The translations under genes and the position numbers were made by a program. The notes under the pieces were generated by a model. That model was not told where the DNA came from. It made no database searches and worked only from the letters and a program-made list of their open reading frames with translations. A stretch of DNA of 64,000 bases from Halanaeroarchaeum sulfurireducens. Its GTDB lineage: Archaea; Halobacteriota; Halobacteria; Halobacteriales; Halobacteriaceae. Below are positions 8,124-16,429 of this stretch, piece by piece; the first letter of the stretch is position 1; each line of letters begins with the position of its first letter. The DNA lies in the NCBI RefSeq assembly GCF_001011115.1, contig NZ_CP008874.1:992001-1056000 (forward strand). Reading direction: 5' to 3'.

Positions 8124-9455
8124 TCACGATCGGCGAACCCGACGCCAGGTGTACAGCATCCCTTCACCGATCAGCCACAGGCCCCCGAGACCGATCCCCA
8201 GGACGTGTAGCAGTTGGGGCAGGTGCATCCACCTCGGCAGGACGAATCCGGCCAGCGCCTCTGCCTGCCGGATTGTCTCGATCACCGATCCACCGTTCGT
8301 CTCGCTAGCGGTCACCACCGATCCATTGTCCGTCTCGCTAGCGTTCAAATCCCTTCCGGAGGGGACGTCACTTCGCTCATTGGCGCCGATGCGATCGGCC
8401 TCGTACGGCAACGGGATCACCTCACCGTCGGGGTCCTCGAACCGCCAGACGATCTCCCCGTCCGGTGCGACTTCGAGGATGCGATCGTTTTGGGAATCGG
8501 TGACGAGCGTGTTCCCGTTCGGGAGCCGATCCGCGTCGCGTGGCCACCTGAGGGATCGCTCGGAGGGAGTCCATTGCCAGACGATCTCTTCGGTTTCCAC
8601 GTCGAGTTCCACGATACGATCGTTCTCGCTATCGGCGACGACCATCGTCCCCGCCGTTTCGATTCGGTGCGGGTTGTGTTGTTTTTCGAGGACGTCGTGA
8701 TCGCCGGGCTCCCCGATTACGTCGACGATTGCGTCGGTTTCCGGATCGACTTCGATGACGACATCGAAGTTTCGGATGCTCATCTGGAAGTGCCCGTTCT
8801 CCAGCTGATCGATGTCGTTCATGTGCGTCCAGTCGCCGTGTTCGGAGCGTTTCTCCGGTCCGCCGTGCGCTTCGTAAAACGGCGTCCCAGGCGTCAAGTG
8901 GTCCTCGGCGTGCCACTCCCACGTGATCTCCCCATCGCGGTCGACGGTGAATGCACGATCGTTGCCCATGTCGATGATGGCGGTCTCGCCACTCTCCAGA
9001 CGCTCGACGTCGTGGACCTCGTGCCAGTGGATGAACTCGTCGTACCAGTCGTACTCCCACACGATATCGCCAGTTTCCTTGTCGACCTCGACGACGCGGT
9101 TGTGAACGCAGTGGTCGTCGTATTTCTCGTATTCGAGGTATTCCCCGTCGCAATCGTCCGCGGGAGTTTTCACCGCCACGGCGGCGAGCACTGTCTCCTC
9201 GTCGAGTTGCTGGACCGCGAACACCCGGGAGTTCGGGACCGACCACTCCCAGGTGACATTTCCGTCTGGCGTTATCTCGACGATCCGCCCCACGTCGTTC
9301 CACGAGTGGACGCCGACGAGCGTGTTCCCGGGGTAGACTCCCTCCTCGTGTTGCACCGTCGTGCCTCGATCGATGGTGACCGCCTGGACGCCGAGGGAGG
9401 CAGCCAGGAGGACGATCGCGCTCGCGACGATCGCGACACGCACACGCTGGTCCAT
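8124..9455 (-). CDS. Membrane-anchored arylsulfotransferase-like beta-propeller protein
   Basis: A 443-aa protein. A hydrophobic N-terminal segment (residues ~7-26) and a C-terminal one (~412-432) bracket a large extracellular domain of repeated blades of the type ITPDGNVTWEWSV, VDKETGDIVWEYDWYD, VDRDGEITWEWHAED and VAPDGEIVWRF. These are the repeats of the aryl-sulfotransferase (ASST/AssT-like) family in haloarchaea. His-rich stretches between blades (FIHWHEVHD, DWTHMND, EKQHNPHR) match the conserved His of the family, one of which is the sulfated residue in true ASST. Activity as a sulfotransferase is not assured. It is a monocistronic gene on the minus strand. Confidence 0.8.
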   Translation of the reverse strand: MDQRVRVAIVASAIVLLAASLGVQAVTIDRGTTVQHEEGVYPGNTLVGVHSWNDVGRIVEITPDGNVTWEWSVPNSRVFAVQQLDEETVLAAVAVKTPADDCDGEYLEYEKYDDHCVHNRVVEVDKETGDIVWEYDWYDEFIHWHEVHDVERLESGETAIIDMGNDRAFTVDRDGEITWEWHAEDHLTPGTPFYEAHGGPEKRSEHGDWTHMNDIDQLENGHFQMSIRNFDVVIEVDPETDAIVDVIGEPGDHDVLEKQHNPHRIETAGTMVVADSENDRIVELDVETEEIVWQWTPSERSLRWPRDADRLPNGNTLVTDSQNDRILEVAPDGEIVWRFEDPDGEVIPLPYEADRIGANERSDVPSGRDLNASETDNGSVVTASETNGGSVIETIRQAEALAGFVLPRWMHLPQLLHVLGIGLGGLWLIGEGMLYTWRRVRRS

Positions 9456-9524
9456 GTGGGCTCCCGATGGGTGCCCCCCGCTAATAAGAATCGATGTCGT
9501 CGGCGCAGAACAGCGGCGGTCGGC

Positions 9525-10211
9525 TCAGTATTCGGTCCCGCGTCGTCCAGTGACCCCGTCGTCGAAGTGGTGGGTGACCTTTTGCACGTTCGCGATGAGG
9601 TCTGGTCGGTCACCGAGATAGTCAGGTGGCTCGTGTCCGCCGGTGAGGACGAGTTCGAGGTCGGCTGGCTTCGTCTCGACCAGATCGACGACCGCGTCGG
9701 GATCGATCAACCCACGATTGGCTGCGTAGAGGATCTCATCGAGGACGAGCAGGTGGACGCCCTCGTCGGGTGAACTGTCGAGGGAGAACGGCGTCGCCAG
9801 ATCAGCGCGGCTCGCGGCCTCGAGGAGCCCCCGTGCGCGTTCGAGACCGGCGCGCGCGTCAGCGGCGTGGGCTGCGTCGGACTCGTCTGTTGGGGTGTGC
9901 CAACCGTAGTGACCGACGTTTTCGTACGTGTATCCGGGCACCTGTGCGATCGCGTTGTACTCGCCACGCACCGGTTCAACGCCGGGCGCACCGCCCTTCA
10001 TGAACTGTAGCATGTGAACACGGAAGCCGTGGCCCACGGCCCGAAGTCCCATTCCCAGTGCGGCCGTCGTCTTTCCCTTGCCGTTGCCCCACCAGATCTG
10101 GACGCGACCGAAGTCCGACGGGGCTGCCGGTTCGATCGGCTCTGGCTGGGGCGGTCGGTCCCCGTCCGTCCCCTCCCGTTCGGTCCCGTCCTGTGGGTCC
10201 CCGTCCGTCAT
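9525..10211 (-). CDS. cobO: Corrinoid adenosyltransferase CobO/BtuR
   Basis: A 228-aa enzyme that transfers adenosyl from ATP to the cobalt of cob(I)yrinic acid a,c-diamide or cobalamin. The P-loop GNGKGKTTAALG follows an acidic ~40-residue N-terminal tail that looks disordered. VHMLQFMKGG and the C-terminal LVLTGGHEPPDYL are diagnostic of the CobA/CobO/BtuR family. Length without the tail matches the family (~190 aa). No other cobamide gene is nearby, so it probably also serves corrinoid salvage. Confidence 0.93.
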   Translation of the reverse strand: MTDGDPQDGTEREGTDGDRPPQPEPIEPAAPSDFGRVQIWWGNGKGKTTAALGMGLRAVGHGFRVHMLQFMKGGAPGVEPVRGEYNAIAQVPGYTYENVGHYGWHTPTDESDAAHAADARAGLERARGLLEAASRADLATPFSLDSSPDEGVHLLVLDEILYAANRGLIDPDAVVDLVETKPADLELVLTGGHEPPDYLGDRPDLIANVQKVTHHFDDGVTGRRGTEY

Positions 10212-10423
10212 CGTCTGTGGGATGGTCCGCAGCGACGAATAGTGTTTGGCTTCGGCATGGTCGCATTAGTGGCACTCTCCCACCTGCTTCGGAGGGAATG
10301 TGGTCACCAATCCAAAAACCGGTCACTGATCGCCACCGCCCTGAACTCACAGTAGGAGGTGCGTTGCTATTCACAGTGGGGCCACACCCCCTGGATCGGT
10401 TTTCGTCATCCAGCCGGGTGTTT

Positions 10424-11017
10424 TCACTCCGGAACAGCGTCAAAGAATGCCAGATCGTGAATTTGAGAGGCTCCGGTGAGTTCCGGATGAAAAACCGTAC
10501 CGATCACGGGTGGGTCCCGAACGGCGACGATGTCATCGTCGTGGCTCGCGAGCACCTCGACCCCGTCGCCAACGTCCGTCACGAGTGGTGCGCGGATGAA
10601 GACGGCAGGGAAGGACTCCTCCATACCTCGGATGTCGAGTCTCGTCTCGAAGCTGTCCTTCTGCCGACCGAACGCATTCCGTTTCACCGTCACATCGACC
10701 ACACCCAGGTTTTCCACGCGTTCGTCCTGGACGTCTCGTGCGGCAACGATCAGTCCAGCACACGTTGCCAAGAGCGGCTTCCCCCGCTCGACATGAGTGA
10801 CAATCTCGGATGCGATCCCTTCCTGATGGATGAGTCGCGAGATCGTCGTGGATTCCCCTCCCGGGATCACGAGGACGTCGCACTCGGGAATATGTCCAGC
10901 GGTTCGAATTTCGACAACGTCGACTGTCTCCCCGTGGCCGCTACCGGCGCGTTCGATTGCCCTGGCATGCTCGCTAACATTGCCTTGCACCGCGATGATC
11001 CCAGCCGTCAGGCTCAT
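10424..11017 (-). CDS. pdxT: Pyridoxal 5'-phosphate synthase glutaminase subunit PdxT
   Basis: A 197-aa class-I glutaminase that feeds ammonia to PdxS for PLP synthesis. The start is the ATG at 11017 (MSLTAGIIAVQGNVSEH), 25 nt after the pdxS stop; an upstream in-frame start would run into pdxS. Family marks are GNVSEH, the PGGESTTISRL oxyanion region, the nucleophile Cys in LLATCAGLI, and the final GTVFHPELTG with the catalytic His-x-Glu. It forms an operon with pdxS. Confidence is high. Confidence 0.95.
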   Translation of the reverse strand: MSLTAGIIAVQGNVSEHARAIERAGSGHGETVDVVEIRTAGHIPECDVLVIPGGESTTISRLIHQEGIASEIVTHVERGKPLLATCAGLIVAARDVQDERVENLGVVDVTVKRNAFGRQKDSFETRLDIRGMEESFPAVFIRAPLVTDVGDGVEVLASHDDDIVAVRDPPVIGTVFHPELTGASQIHDLAFFDAVPE

Positions 11018-11042
11018 TGTGGCAGGTTGTGGTGGGTAGCCG

Positions 11043-11951
11043 TCACACGCCACGGCCCTGGAGACGTTCCTCTTCGGGAAGGTCAACGTTGGCTTCTCCT
11101 TTCATCCCCGAGCCGGTTCCATCTGCGATCTGGGCCAGTCTCTCGGCATTATCCCAGTTGTTGACGGCTTTGACGATCGCTTCGCCCATCCCTTTGGGGT
11201 TTTCGGCCCCGAAAATGCCGCTCCCCACGAAAATACCGTCACACCCGTGGTGCATCATGAGTGCCGCGTCCGCCGGTGTGGCGATACCACCAGCGGCGAA
11301 ATTCACCACCGGGAGGCGTCCCTGCTCGGCTGTTTCGTGGACTAAATCAGCAGGTGCGTCGTGTTCTCGGGCCCACGCCTCCCGTTCTTCTGCGACCATT
11401 CCCGAGAGCTCCCGGATGGCGCTTTTGATGGCGCGCTGATGATAGACCGCCTGATTCACATCGCCGGTTCCGGCTTCCCCTTTTGTTCGGATCATAGCGG
11501 CCCCTTCGTTGATACGACGGAGGGCTTCGCCAAGATCGCGGGCTCCATTGACGAATGGAGCAGTGAAGCGCTCTTTGTCGATATGGTACTGCTCGTCGGC
11601 GGGAGTGAGCACTTCGCTTTCGTCGATCATATCCACGCCGATCGCTTCAAGAATCTCCGCCTCTTTCGTGTGACCGATTCGGGCTTTTCCCATTACCGGG
11701 ATCGATACTGCGTCGATGATCTCCTGAACGTCCCCTGGATCGGCCATCCTGGCCACACCACCACGTTTTCGAATGTCGGCCGGAACGGCTTCGAGCGCCA
11801 TGACGGCGACGGCACCCACGTCCTCGGCGATACGAGCCTGTTCGGGATTGACGACGTCCATGATGACGCCGCCCTTTTGCATCTGTGCAAACCCTTGTTT
11901 GATTAGGTCCGTGCCCCGGCGGAGATCTTCCAGATCGGTCGCGTCGTCCAT
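11043..11951 (-). CDS. pdxS: Pyridoxal 5'-phosphate synthase subunit PdxS
   Basis: A 302-aa TIM-barrel synthase that makes PLP from ribose 5-phosphate, glyceraldehyde 3-phosphate and ammonia, as a dodecamer with PdxT. Landmarks are [17 protein letters not shown] with the substrate-binding Asp, [11 protein letters not shown] with the Schiff-base Lys, GEAGTGDV and [13 protein letters not shown]. Length is normal. A TATA-like GCTTAACC about 24 nt before the start on the minus strand suggests a leaderless transcript for pdxST. Confidence 0.97.
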   Translation of the reverse strand: MDDATDLEDLRRGTDLIKQGFAQMQKGGVIMDVVNPEQARIAEDVGAVAVMALEAVPADIRKRGGVARMADPGDVQEIIDAVSIPVMGKARIGHTKEAEILEAIGVDMIDESEVLTPADEQYHIDKERFTAPFVNGARDLGEALRRINEGAAMIRTKGEAGTGDVNQAVYHQRAIKSAIRELSGMVAEEREAWAREHDAPADLVHETAEQGRLPVVNFAAGGIATPADAALMMHHGCDGIFVGSGIFGAENPKGMGEAIVKAVNNWDNAERLAQIADGTGSGMKGEANVDLPEEERLQGRGV

Positions 11952-12046
11952 ACCCAGTGGTACAACCAGCTACTGGTTAAGCTGTATCGGATTGGGATCC
12001 ATTTTTCAGACCGCAAACCGAACGTCGAAGCAGACGATATCGAGCG

Positions 12047-12322
12047 ATGAATGACACCACGACAGCGGGTAATAGCGTCGAATCGACATATTTCGAGACC
12101 GAAACGGAACGCGTCATCAAATTTGTCCGCGGAGATACCGTGGCGGTCGTCGCCCTGAACAATGCCGGGTACGGAATGCTAAAAGTGAGGAGCGCGTTGG
12201 ACGGCGAAGAACTCGAACGATACTATGGCCTCGATATGGCCCTCGATCACGCCGGTGACCTGCTCGACCATCCCCCGAACGATCTTCCCGTTCCAGACGA
12301 GGCCACCGATATGGGAATGTAA
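12047..12322 (+). CDS. Conserved haloarchaeal hypothetical protein (91 aa)
   Basis: A 91-aa soluble acidic protein with no family I can name. The middle reads as a compact beta-rich domain (residues ~15-60, including RVIKFVRGDTVAVVALNNAGYGM), followed by a helix and an acidic tail. It is divergent from pdxS with a 95-nt intergenic region and is followed immediately by the inverted repeat at 12,327. Acidic composition and an unbroken frame support a real gene. Confidence 0.65.
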   Translation: MNDTTTAGNSVESTYFETETERVIKFVRGDTVAVVALNNAGYGMLKVRSALDGEELERYYGLDMALDHAGDLLDHPPNDLPVPDEATDMGM

Positions 12323-12326
12323 ACTA

Positions 12327-12373
12327 CCCCGCCCTCCTCCCTCACGCGGTGCGCTCGCTCGTTGAGGGCGGGG
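12327..12373. repeat. IS200/IS605-type end remnant (inverted repeat)
   Basis: CCCCGCCCTC (12327-12336) is complementary to GAGGGCGGGG (12364-12373), a perfect 10-bp stem around a 27-nt loop. From memory, this element and the following ctgcgctacgggcggtgaag resemble sequences often found at ends of haloarchaeal IS1341/IS605-type elements. No transposase is next to it, so it is a relic or a solo palindromic element. The surrounding gap 12,323-12,481 holds nothing else. Confidence 0.45.
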
Positions 12374-12481
12374 CCCCTGCGCTACGGGCGGTGAAGACGC
12401 CACGATCGAACCACGGACCGCTTCGCGTCACGCCGGGGAGAACCGAGGTCTCGCCAATTGTTACTCACGCACGATCGGAAT

Positions 12482-13297
12482 TCAATCGATTCGAAACGAT
12501 AGATCGAGCATATCTGCCGAATGGGTCAAACTACCCATCGAGATGACGTCGACGCCCGTTGCCGCGTAGTTGGGGACGTCTTCGATCGTGATGCCACCGG
12601 AGGCCTCCACTAGTCCACCGTGTTCGGTCTCCCTGAGAAGGTCGACCGCTCGTTTCGTCGCTGCTGGGTCCATATTGTCCATCAGGACGATGTCGGCGCC
12701 AACCGCTGCAGCACGCGGGGCGTCTTCAGGCCTCTCGACTTCGACTTCGATCTTCGTCGTGAACGAGACCAGGTCGCGAAAGTGTTCGACTGCACCGACG
12801 AGACCCAGTTCGGCGATGTGATTTTCCTTGACCATCACCATGTGCGAGAGGTCGAGCCGATGGGTGTCGCCGTCGCCAGCATTCACAGCCCGTTTCTCGA
12901 TTCCCCGAAGACCGGGCGTGGTTTTCCGGGTGCAGGCGATTCGAACCGAGTCGTCGACGTCCCTGGCTGCGCGAACTGCCTCGCGAGTCTTCGTCGCGAT
13001 CCCGGCGGCGTGTCCGACGAGATTGACTGCGACGCGCTCGCCCCGGAGCGTTTCGCGTGCCGATCCGTCGGTCCGGAGGACGATATCCCCTGCCTCGACG
13101 TGATCGCCGTTCTGGATGGACGTCTCGATGTCGACACCGAGATACTCGAAGACGGCAGTAGCGGCGTCGAGGCCAGCGATCACCCCCGGCTCCTTGGCGA
13201 CGAGACGACCCTCGGTCTCGCCCCGAACGTGGTTTGTGACGTCGTGGTGGCCGATATCCTCCCGTAGCCACCTCTCCACGTCGCTGGTCGCGATCAT
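12482..13297 (-). CDS. nadC: Nicotinate-nucleotide pyrophosphorylase (quinolinate PRTase)
   Basis: A 271-aa enzyme that converts quinolinate and PRPP to nicotinate mononucleotide, CO2 and PPi, the last step of the nadABC branch. Diagnostic stretches are CTRKTTPGLRGIEKRAV (substrate-binding Arg/Lys), GDGDTHRLDLSHMVMVKENH, VEVERPEDA, LMDNMDP, and EASGGITIEDV. The start overlaps nadB by 4 nt (ATGA). It is the last gene of the operon. Confidence 0.97.
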   Translation of the reverse strand: MIATSDVERWLREDIGHHDVTNHVRGETEGRLVAKEPGVIAGLDAATAVFEYLGVDIETSIQNGDHVEAGDIVLRTDGSARETLRGERVAVNLVGHAAGIATKTREAVRAARDVDDSVRIACTRKTTPGLRGIEKRAVNAGDGDTHRLDLSHMVMVKENHIAELGLVGAVEHFRDLVSFTTKIEVEVERPEDAPRAAAVGADIVLMDNMDPAATKRAVDLLRETEHGGLVEASGGITIEDVPNYAATGVDVISMGSLTHSADMLDLSFRID

Positions 13298-14805
13298 CTG
13301 GTGGCCTCTGGCAGGGGGTCCTCGACGAGGTAGTGAGTGCCGCGACTCTGGGCATTCTCCTCTGCGGCCTGGGCAATCAGCAGCGCGGTAACGGTAGCGT
13401 TCCGGAGTTCGTACAGTGATCGCGAGGTGCGCGTTCGGACGTAGGCATCCACCTCGCCCTTGAGTTGGCGCAGGCCTGTCTGGGCCCGTTTCAATCCCAC
13501 GGGGGTCCGTTCGAGGCCAACGTCCTCGGCCATAATTCCCCGCAGACGCTGGAGCTTGTCACGGGCGAACTGGTCGGGCAGTTCGGGGTCGGTGTCAAGC
13601 AGTTCCGGCGTTTCGATAGTTCTGGTCGCAACCGGGGTTCGGTGTGCCACGCTGACGGCGTCTTCGCCGGCTCGAAGCCCCCAGACGAGTCCTTCGAGCA
13701 GACCCGTACTCGCGAGGCGGTTCGCACCGTGAACACCGGTTCGGGCGGTTTCGCCGACGGCGTAGAGATTGTCGACCGACGATCGACCGCGCTCGTCGAC
13801 GACGATGCCACCACAGATGAAGTGCTCCGCGGGCGCGACCGGGATGCCCTCGTGGTGATCGATGCCGTTGGTCTCGCATAGTTCCACGAGATCCGGAAAC
13901 TGCTCGGCAAAGTCCAGTGGTGAGGTATCGAGACGGACCTCGCCTGTTTTCTCTCGTTCGGATTCGACCGAACGCGCAACCACGTCTCGGGGCGCGAGTT
14001 CGGCATCGTCGTGGTATTCGGGCATGAACCGTTCTCCGTCCCCATTTCGGAGGACCGCCCCCTCGCCACGGACGGCTTCGCTGACGAGAAACTGCTCGTC
14101 GGCGTCGACGCAGACGGTCGGGTGAAACTGGACGTATTCCATGTCGGCGACGCTGGCCCCTGCCAGTGCCGCCATAGCAACGCCACCGCCGGTCATACCG
14201 GCCGGGTTGGTGGAGTCGGGGTACAGTTCACCGATCCCCCCGGTCGCGAGGATCGTCGCCCCTGCGAAGGTGGATTCGATGTTCCCCTCGTGTTCGAGCA
14301 TCGCACCGAAAACACGACCATCGTGACGAATCAGTTCGAGCGCCGTCGTGTTCTCTTCGATCTCGACATTGTCGCGAGCCTCGAGGTAGTTGAGGAACGG
14401 GACGTGGATCGCCTTGCCGGTCGAGGCATCGACGTGGAGGATCCGTTCGTCGCTGTGGGCGGCCTCCTGGCCGAAGTCCAGGCTGTCGCCGTTCCGGTCA
14501 AACTCGACCTCCAGCGTCTCCCGTAAAACGTCTTTGACGACCTCGTTGGCCTCGTTTACGAGGATATCGACGGCAGCTGGATCGGCGGTGTCGTCCGATG
14601 CGGCCAGGATATCTCGTTTGAACTGCTCTCGGTCGTTCTTCGAGATGGCAATTCCGCCCTGGGCCCACCACGACGAGGCTCCCCTGGGACGGGTTGCTTT
14701 CGTCGCGATCGTTACCTCTGCACCGCCACGGGCGGCCGCCAGTGCTGCTGCGGAGCCTGCGATACCGGATCCGATGACGAGAACGTCGGTGGTGCTCTCC
14801 GTCAT
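13294..14805 (-). CDS. nadB: L-aspartate oxidase
   Basis: A 503-aa FAD enzyme that oxidises L-aspartate to iminoaspartate for NadA. The N-terminal dinucleotide motif IGSGIAGSAAALAAARGG is followed by SSWWAQGGIA, HFICGGIVVDERGRSS and GVHGANRLASTGLLEG, all typical of NadB. The C-terminal helical domain after residue ~400 is intact (FRDH/SDH fold length). It overlaps nadA by 4 nt and nadC by 4 nt, so all three are translationally coupled. Confidence 0.97.
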   Translation of the reverse strand: MTESTTDVLVIGSGIAGSAAALAAARGGAEVTIATKATRPRGASSWWAQGGIAISKNDREQFKRDILAASDDTADPAAVDILVNEANEVVKDVLRETLEVEFDRNGDSLDFGQEAAHSDERILHVDASTGKAIHVPFLNYLEARDNVEIEENTTALELIRHDGRVFGAMLEHEGNIESTFAGATILATGGIGELYPDSTNPAGMTGGGVAMAALAGASVADMEYVQFHPTVCVDADEQFLVSEAVRGEGAVLRNGDGERFMPEYHDDAELAPRDVVARSVESEREKTGEVRLDTSPLDFAEQFPDLVELCETNGIDHHEGIPVAPAEHFICGGIVVDERGRSSVDNLYAVGETARTGVHGANRLASTGLLEGLVWGLRAGEDAVSVAHRTPVATRTIETPELLDTDPELPDQFARDKLQRLRGIMAEDVGLERTPVGLKRAQTGLRQLKGEVDAYVRTRTSRSLYELRNATVTALLIAQAAEENAQSRGTHYLVEDPLPEATR

Positions 14806-15932
14806 ATTTCCAGCATCCGATCGAGTGCCAGTTTGGCGAGCTCCCTCTCATCGGGAGACACCTCGATGACGTTTCGCTCGTATCCCGCAGCCAACTCTTC
14901 GATGACCCACGTCAGATAGTTGGGGTCTATCTGGCCCATCGCGTTGCAGTCCGTGCCGGCGTCGCCACCCAGAGGAACCACGGTAACGTTGGGGTGCCAC
15001 CGCTGGAGGTGATTGGTGAGGTGAATTTCCGTGCCGATTACCCACGTTTCGCCGGGATCGGCCTCTTCGACGGCACGAATGATGTCTGCGGTCGACCCCG
15101 CGATGTCGGCGGCCGCAACGACCTCCCGGCGGCACTCGGGGTGGACGATGACGTTCGCGTCGGGATAGTTCTCCCTGGCCTGTTCGACGTGTTCGACCCG
15201 GAATCGCTCGTGGACCTGACAGTAGCCGTTCCAGAGGATCACGTCGTTATCAACAGCTTTCGAGATGGACTTCGCGTCGGTGTCCCAGGGGTTCCACGTG
15301 ACGGTTTCCTCTTCGAGACCCAGACTGTGGGCGGTGTTCGCACCGAGGTGTTCGTCCGGCAAAAAGAGGACTGTATCGCCTTTGTCGAACGCGTACTCGA
15401 AGGCTCGGTCGGCGTTCGAAGAGGTACAGACCAGTCCACCATGGTCTGCACTGAAGGCCTTCAGAGCTGCATAGCTGTTCATGTACGTGATCGGGATGAC
15501 ATCGCCGTCGGTTTCGGCGCTGATTGTCTCCCATGCCGCTTTGGCCTGGCGTGTCTCGGCCAGTCCAGCCATCGGGCAGGATGCCTCCATGTTGGGGAGG
15601 ATCACGGTCTGGTCGTCGTCGGTGATGATGTCCGCTGACTCGGCCATGAACCGCACACCGCCGAAGATCACGTACTCGGCGTCGGTGTCGGCCGCTTTTT
15701 TGCTCAACTGGTAGGAGTCGCCGATGAAATCGGCGTGTTCGATTATCTCCCGCCGCTGGTAATTGTGGCCCAGGATGACGACGTCGTCACCCAGTTCGGC
15801 GCGTGCCTTCTCGATACGGTCGGTCCGATCCCCTTCGTCGAGGTTGCTATATTCGGGCGGTAACTGTTCGAGATTGTCATATTCGAACTGACAGTCATCG
15901 TTCTCGAACGTCGCCCCGTCAATTGCTGGCAT
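14802..15932 (-). CDS. nadA: Quinolinate synthase NadA
   Basis: A 376-aa 4Fe-4S enzyme that condenses iminoaspartate with dihydroxyacetone phosphate to quinolinate. The three cluster Cys sit in LVCTSSNA, HPECRREV and GTDCNAMG; LGHNYQRREI holds the substrate-binding Tyr-Gln-Arg. I choose the ATG at 15932 rather than the in-frame one 27 nt upstream because GGAG lies about 10 nt before it. First gene of nadABC. A TATA-like CAATAAGG is near 15975 on the minus strand. Confidence 0.96.
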   Translation of the reverse strand: MPAIDGATFENDDCQFEYDNLEQLPPEYSNLDEGDRTDRIEKARAELGDDVVILGHNYQRREIIEHADFIGDSYQLSKKAADTDAEYVIFGGVRFMAESADIITDDDQTVILPNMEASCPMAGLAETRQAKAAWETISAETDGDVIPITYMNSYAALKAFSADHGGLVCTSSNADRAFEYAFDKGDTVLFLPDEHLGANTAHSLGLEEETVTWNPWDTDAKSISKAVDNDVILWNGYCQVHERFRVEHVEQARENYPDANVIVHPECRREVVAAADIAGSTADIIRAVEEADPGETWVIGTEIHLTNHLQRWHPNVTVVPLGGDAGTDCNAMGQIDPNYLTWVIEELAAGYERNVIEVSPDERELAKLALDRMLEI

Positions 15933-16429
15933 TGCGGGTCTCCTGTAACAGTTTACCATACGACATCCCTTATTGAAAAGGTTTCTCCTTCAATATATCT
16001 TACCAACAATCTATACTCATCAAACAACCGTTGATCAGAACATTTCGAATAGGTACTATATTCGGATGATACATCCGATCGGTATGCACTCCTGTCGGCA
16101 TCTTTTCCTGACATATCTCCACGAATCGTTCGTCATGGCCGACGAGATGATCACCGAGATGCTTTGAGGATATCGATGGGTGTTCGATTCTCGATCGGCC
16201 AATTCTGGCAGACGGGTCGATGATCTCCTGACTGAGACATGCTTGATCTGTGGACCGGCGTACGCCTCAGCGATCAGTTCGATAGTATTTCACCTCGGCC
16301 GGAGCGTTGACCCGTGCATTTAATTGTCACTGGCCAAAACGTGGTCGGCACTCACGTGGTCATTCGGCGATACCTCATGCGAACTGGCAGAAAACGCGCG
16401 CGAACGACGATCCATGGCAAAAATAACGC
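15933..16429. other. Gene-free spacer upstream of nadA and the BCCT gene
   Basis: This 497-nt divergent spacer holds the nadA promoter (AT-rich stretch ~15,960-16,060) and, near 16,313-16,325, a CATTTAATTG box that could serve the BCCT gene with a leader of roughly 80 nt. A 64-codon frame crosses it but has no haloarchaeal amino-acid bias and I do not call it. No RNA gene was seen. Confidence 0.5.

Noticed and set aside
15973-16167. 64-codon plus-strand frame upstream of the BCCT gene
   Set aside because: AT-rich promoter region of nadA, no acidic bias, no ribosome-binding or TATA signal at the right distance.
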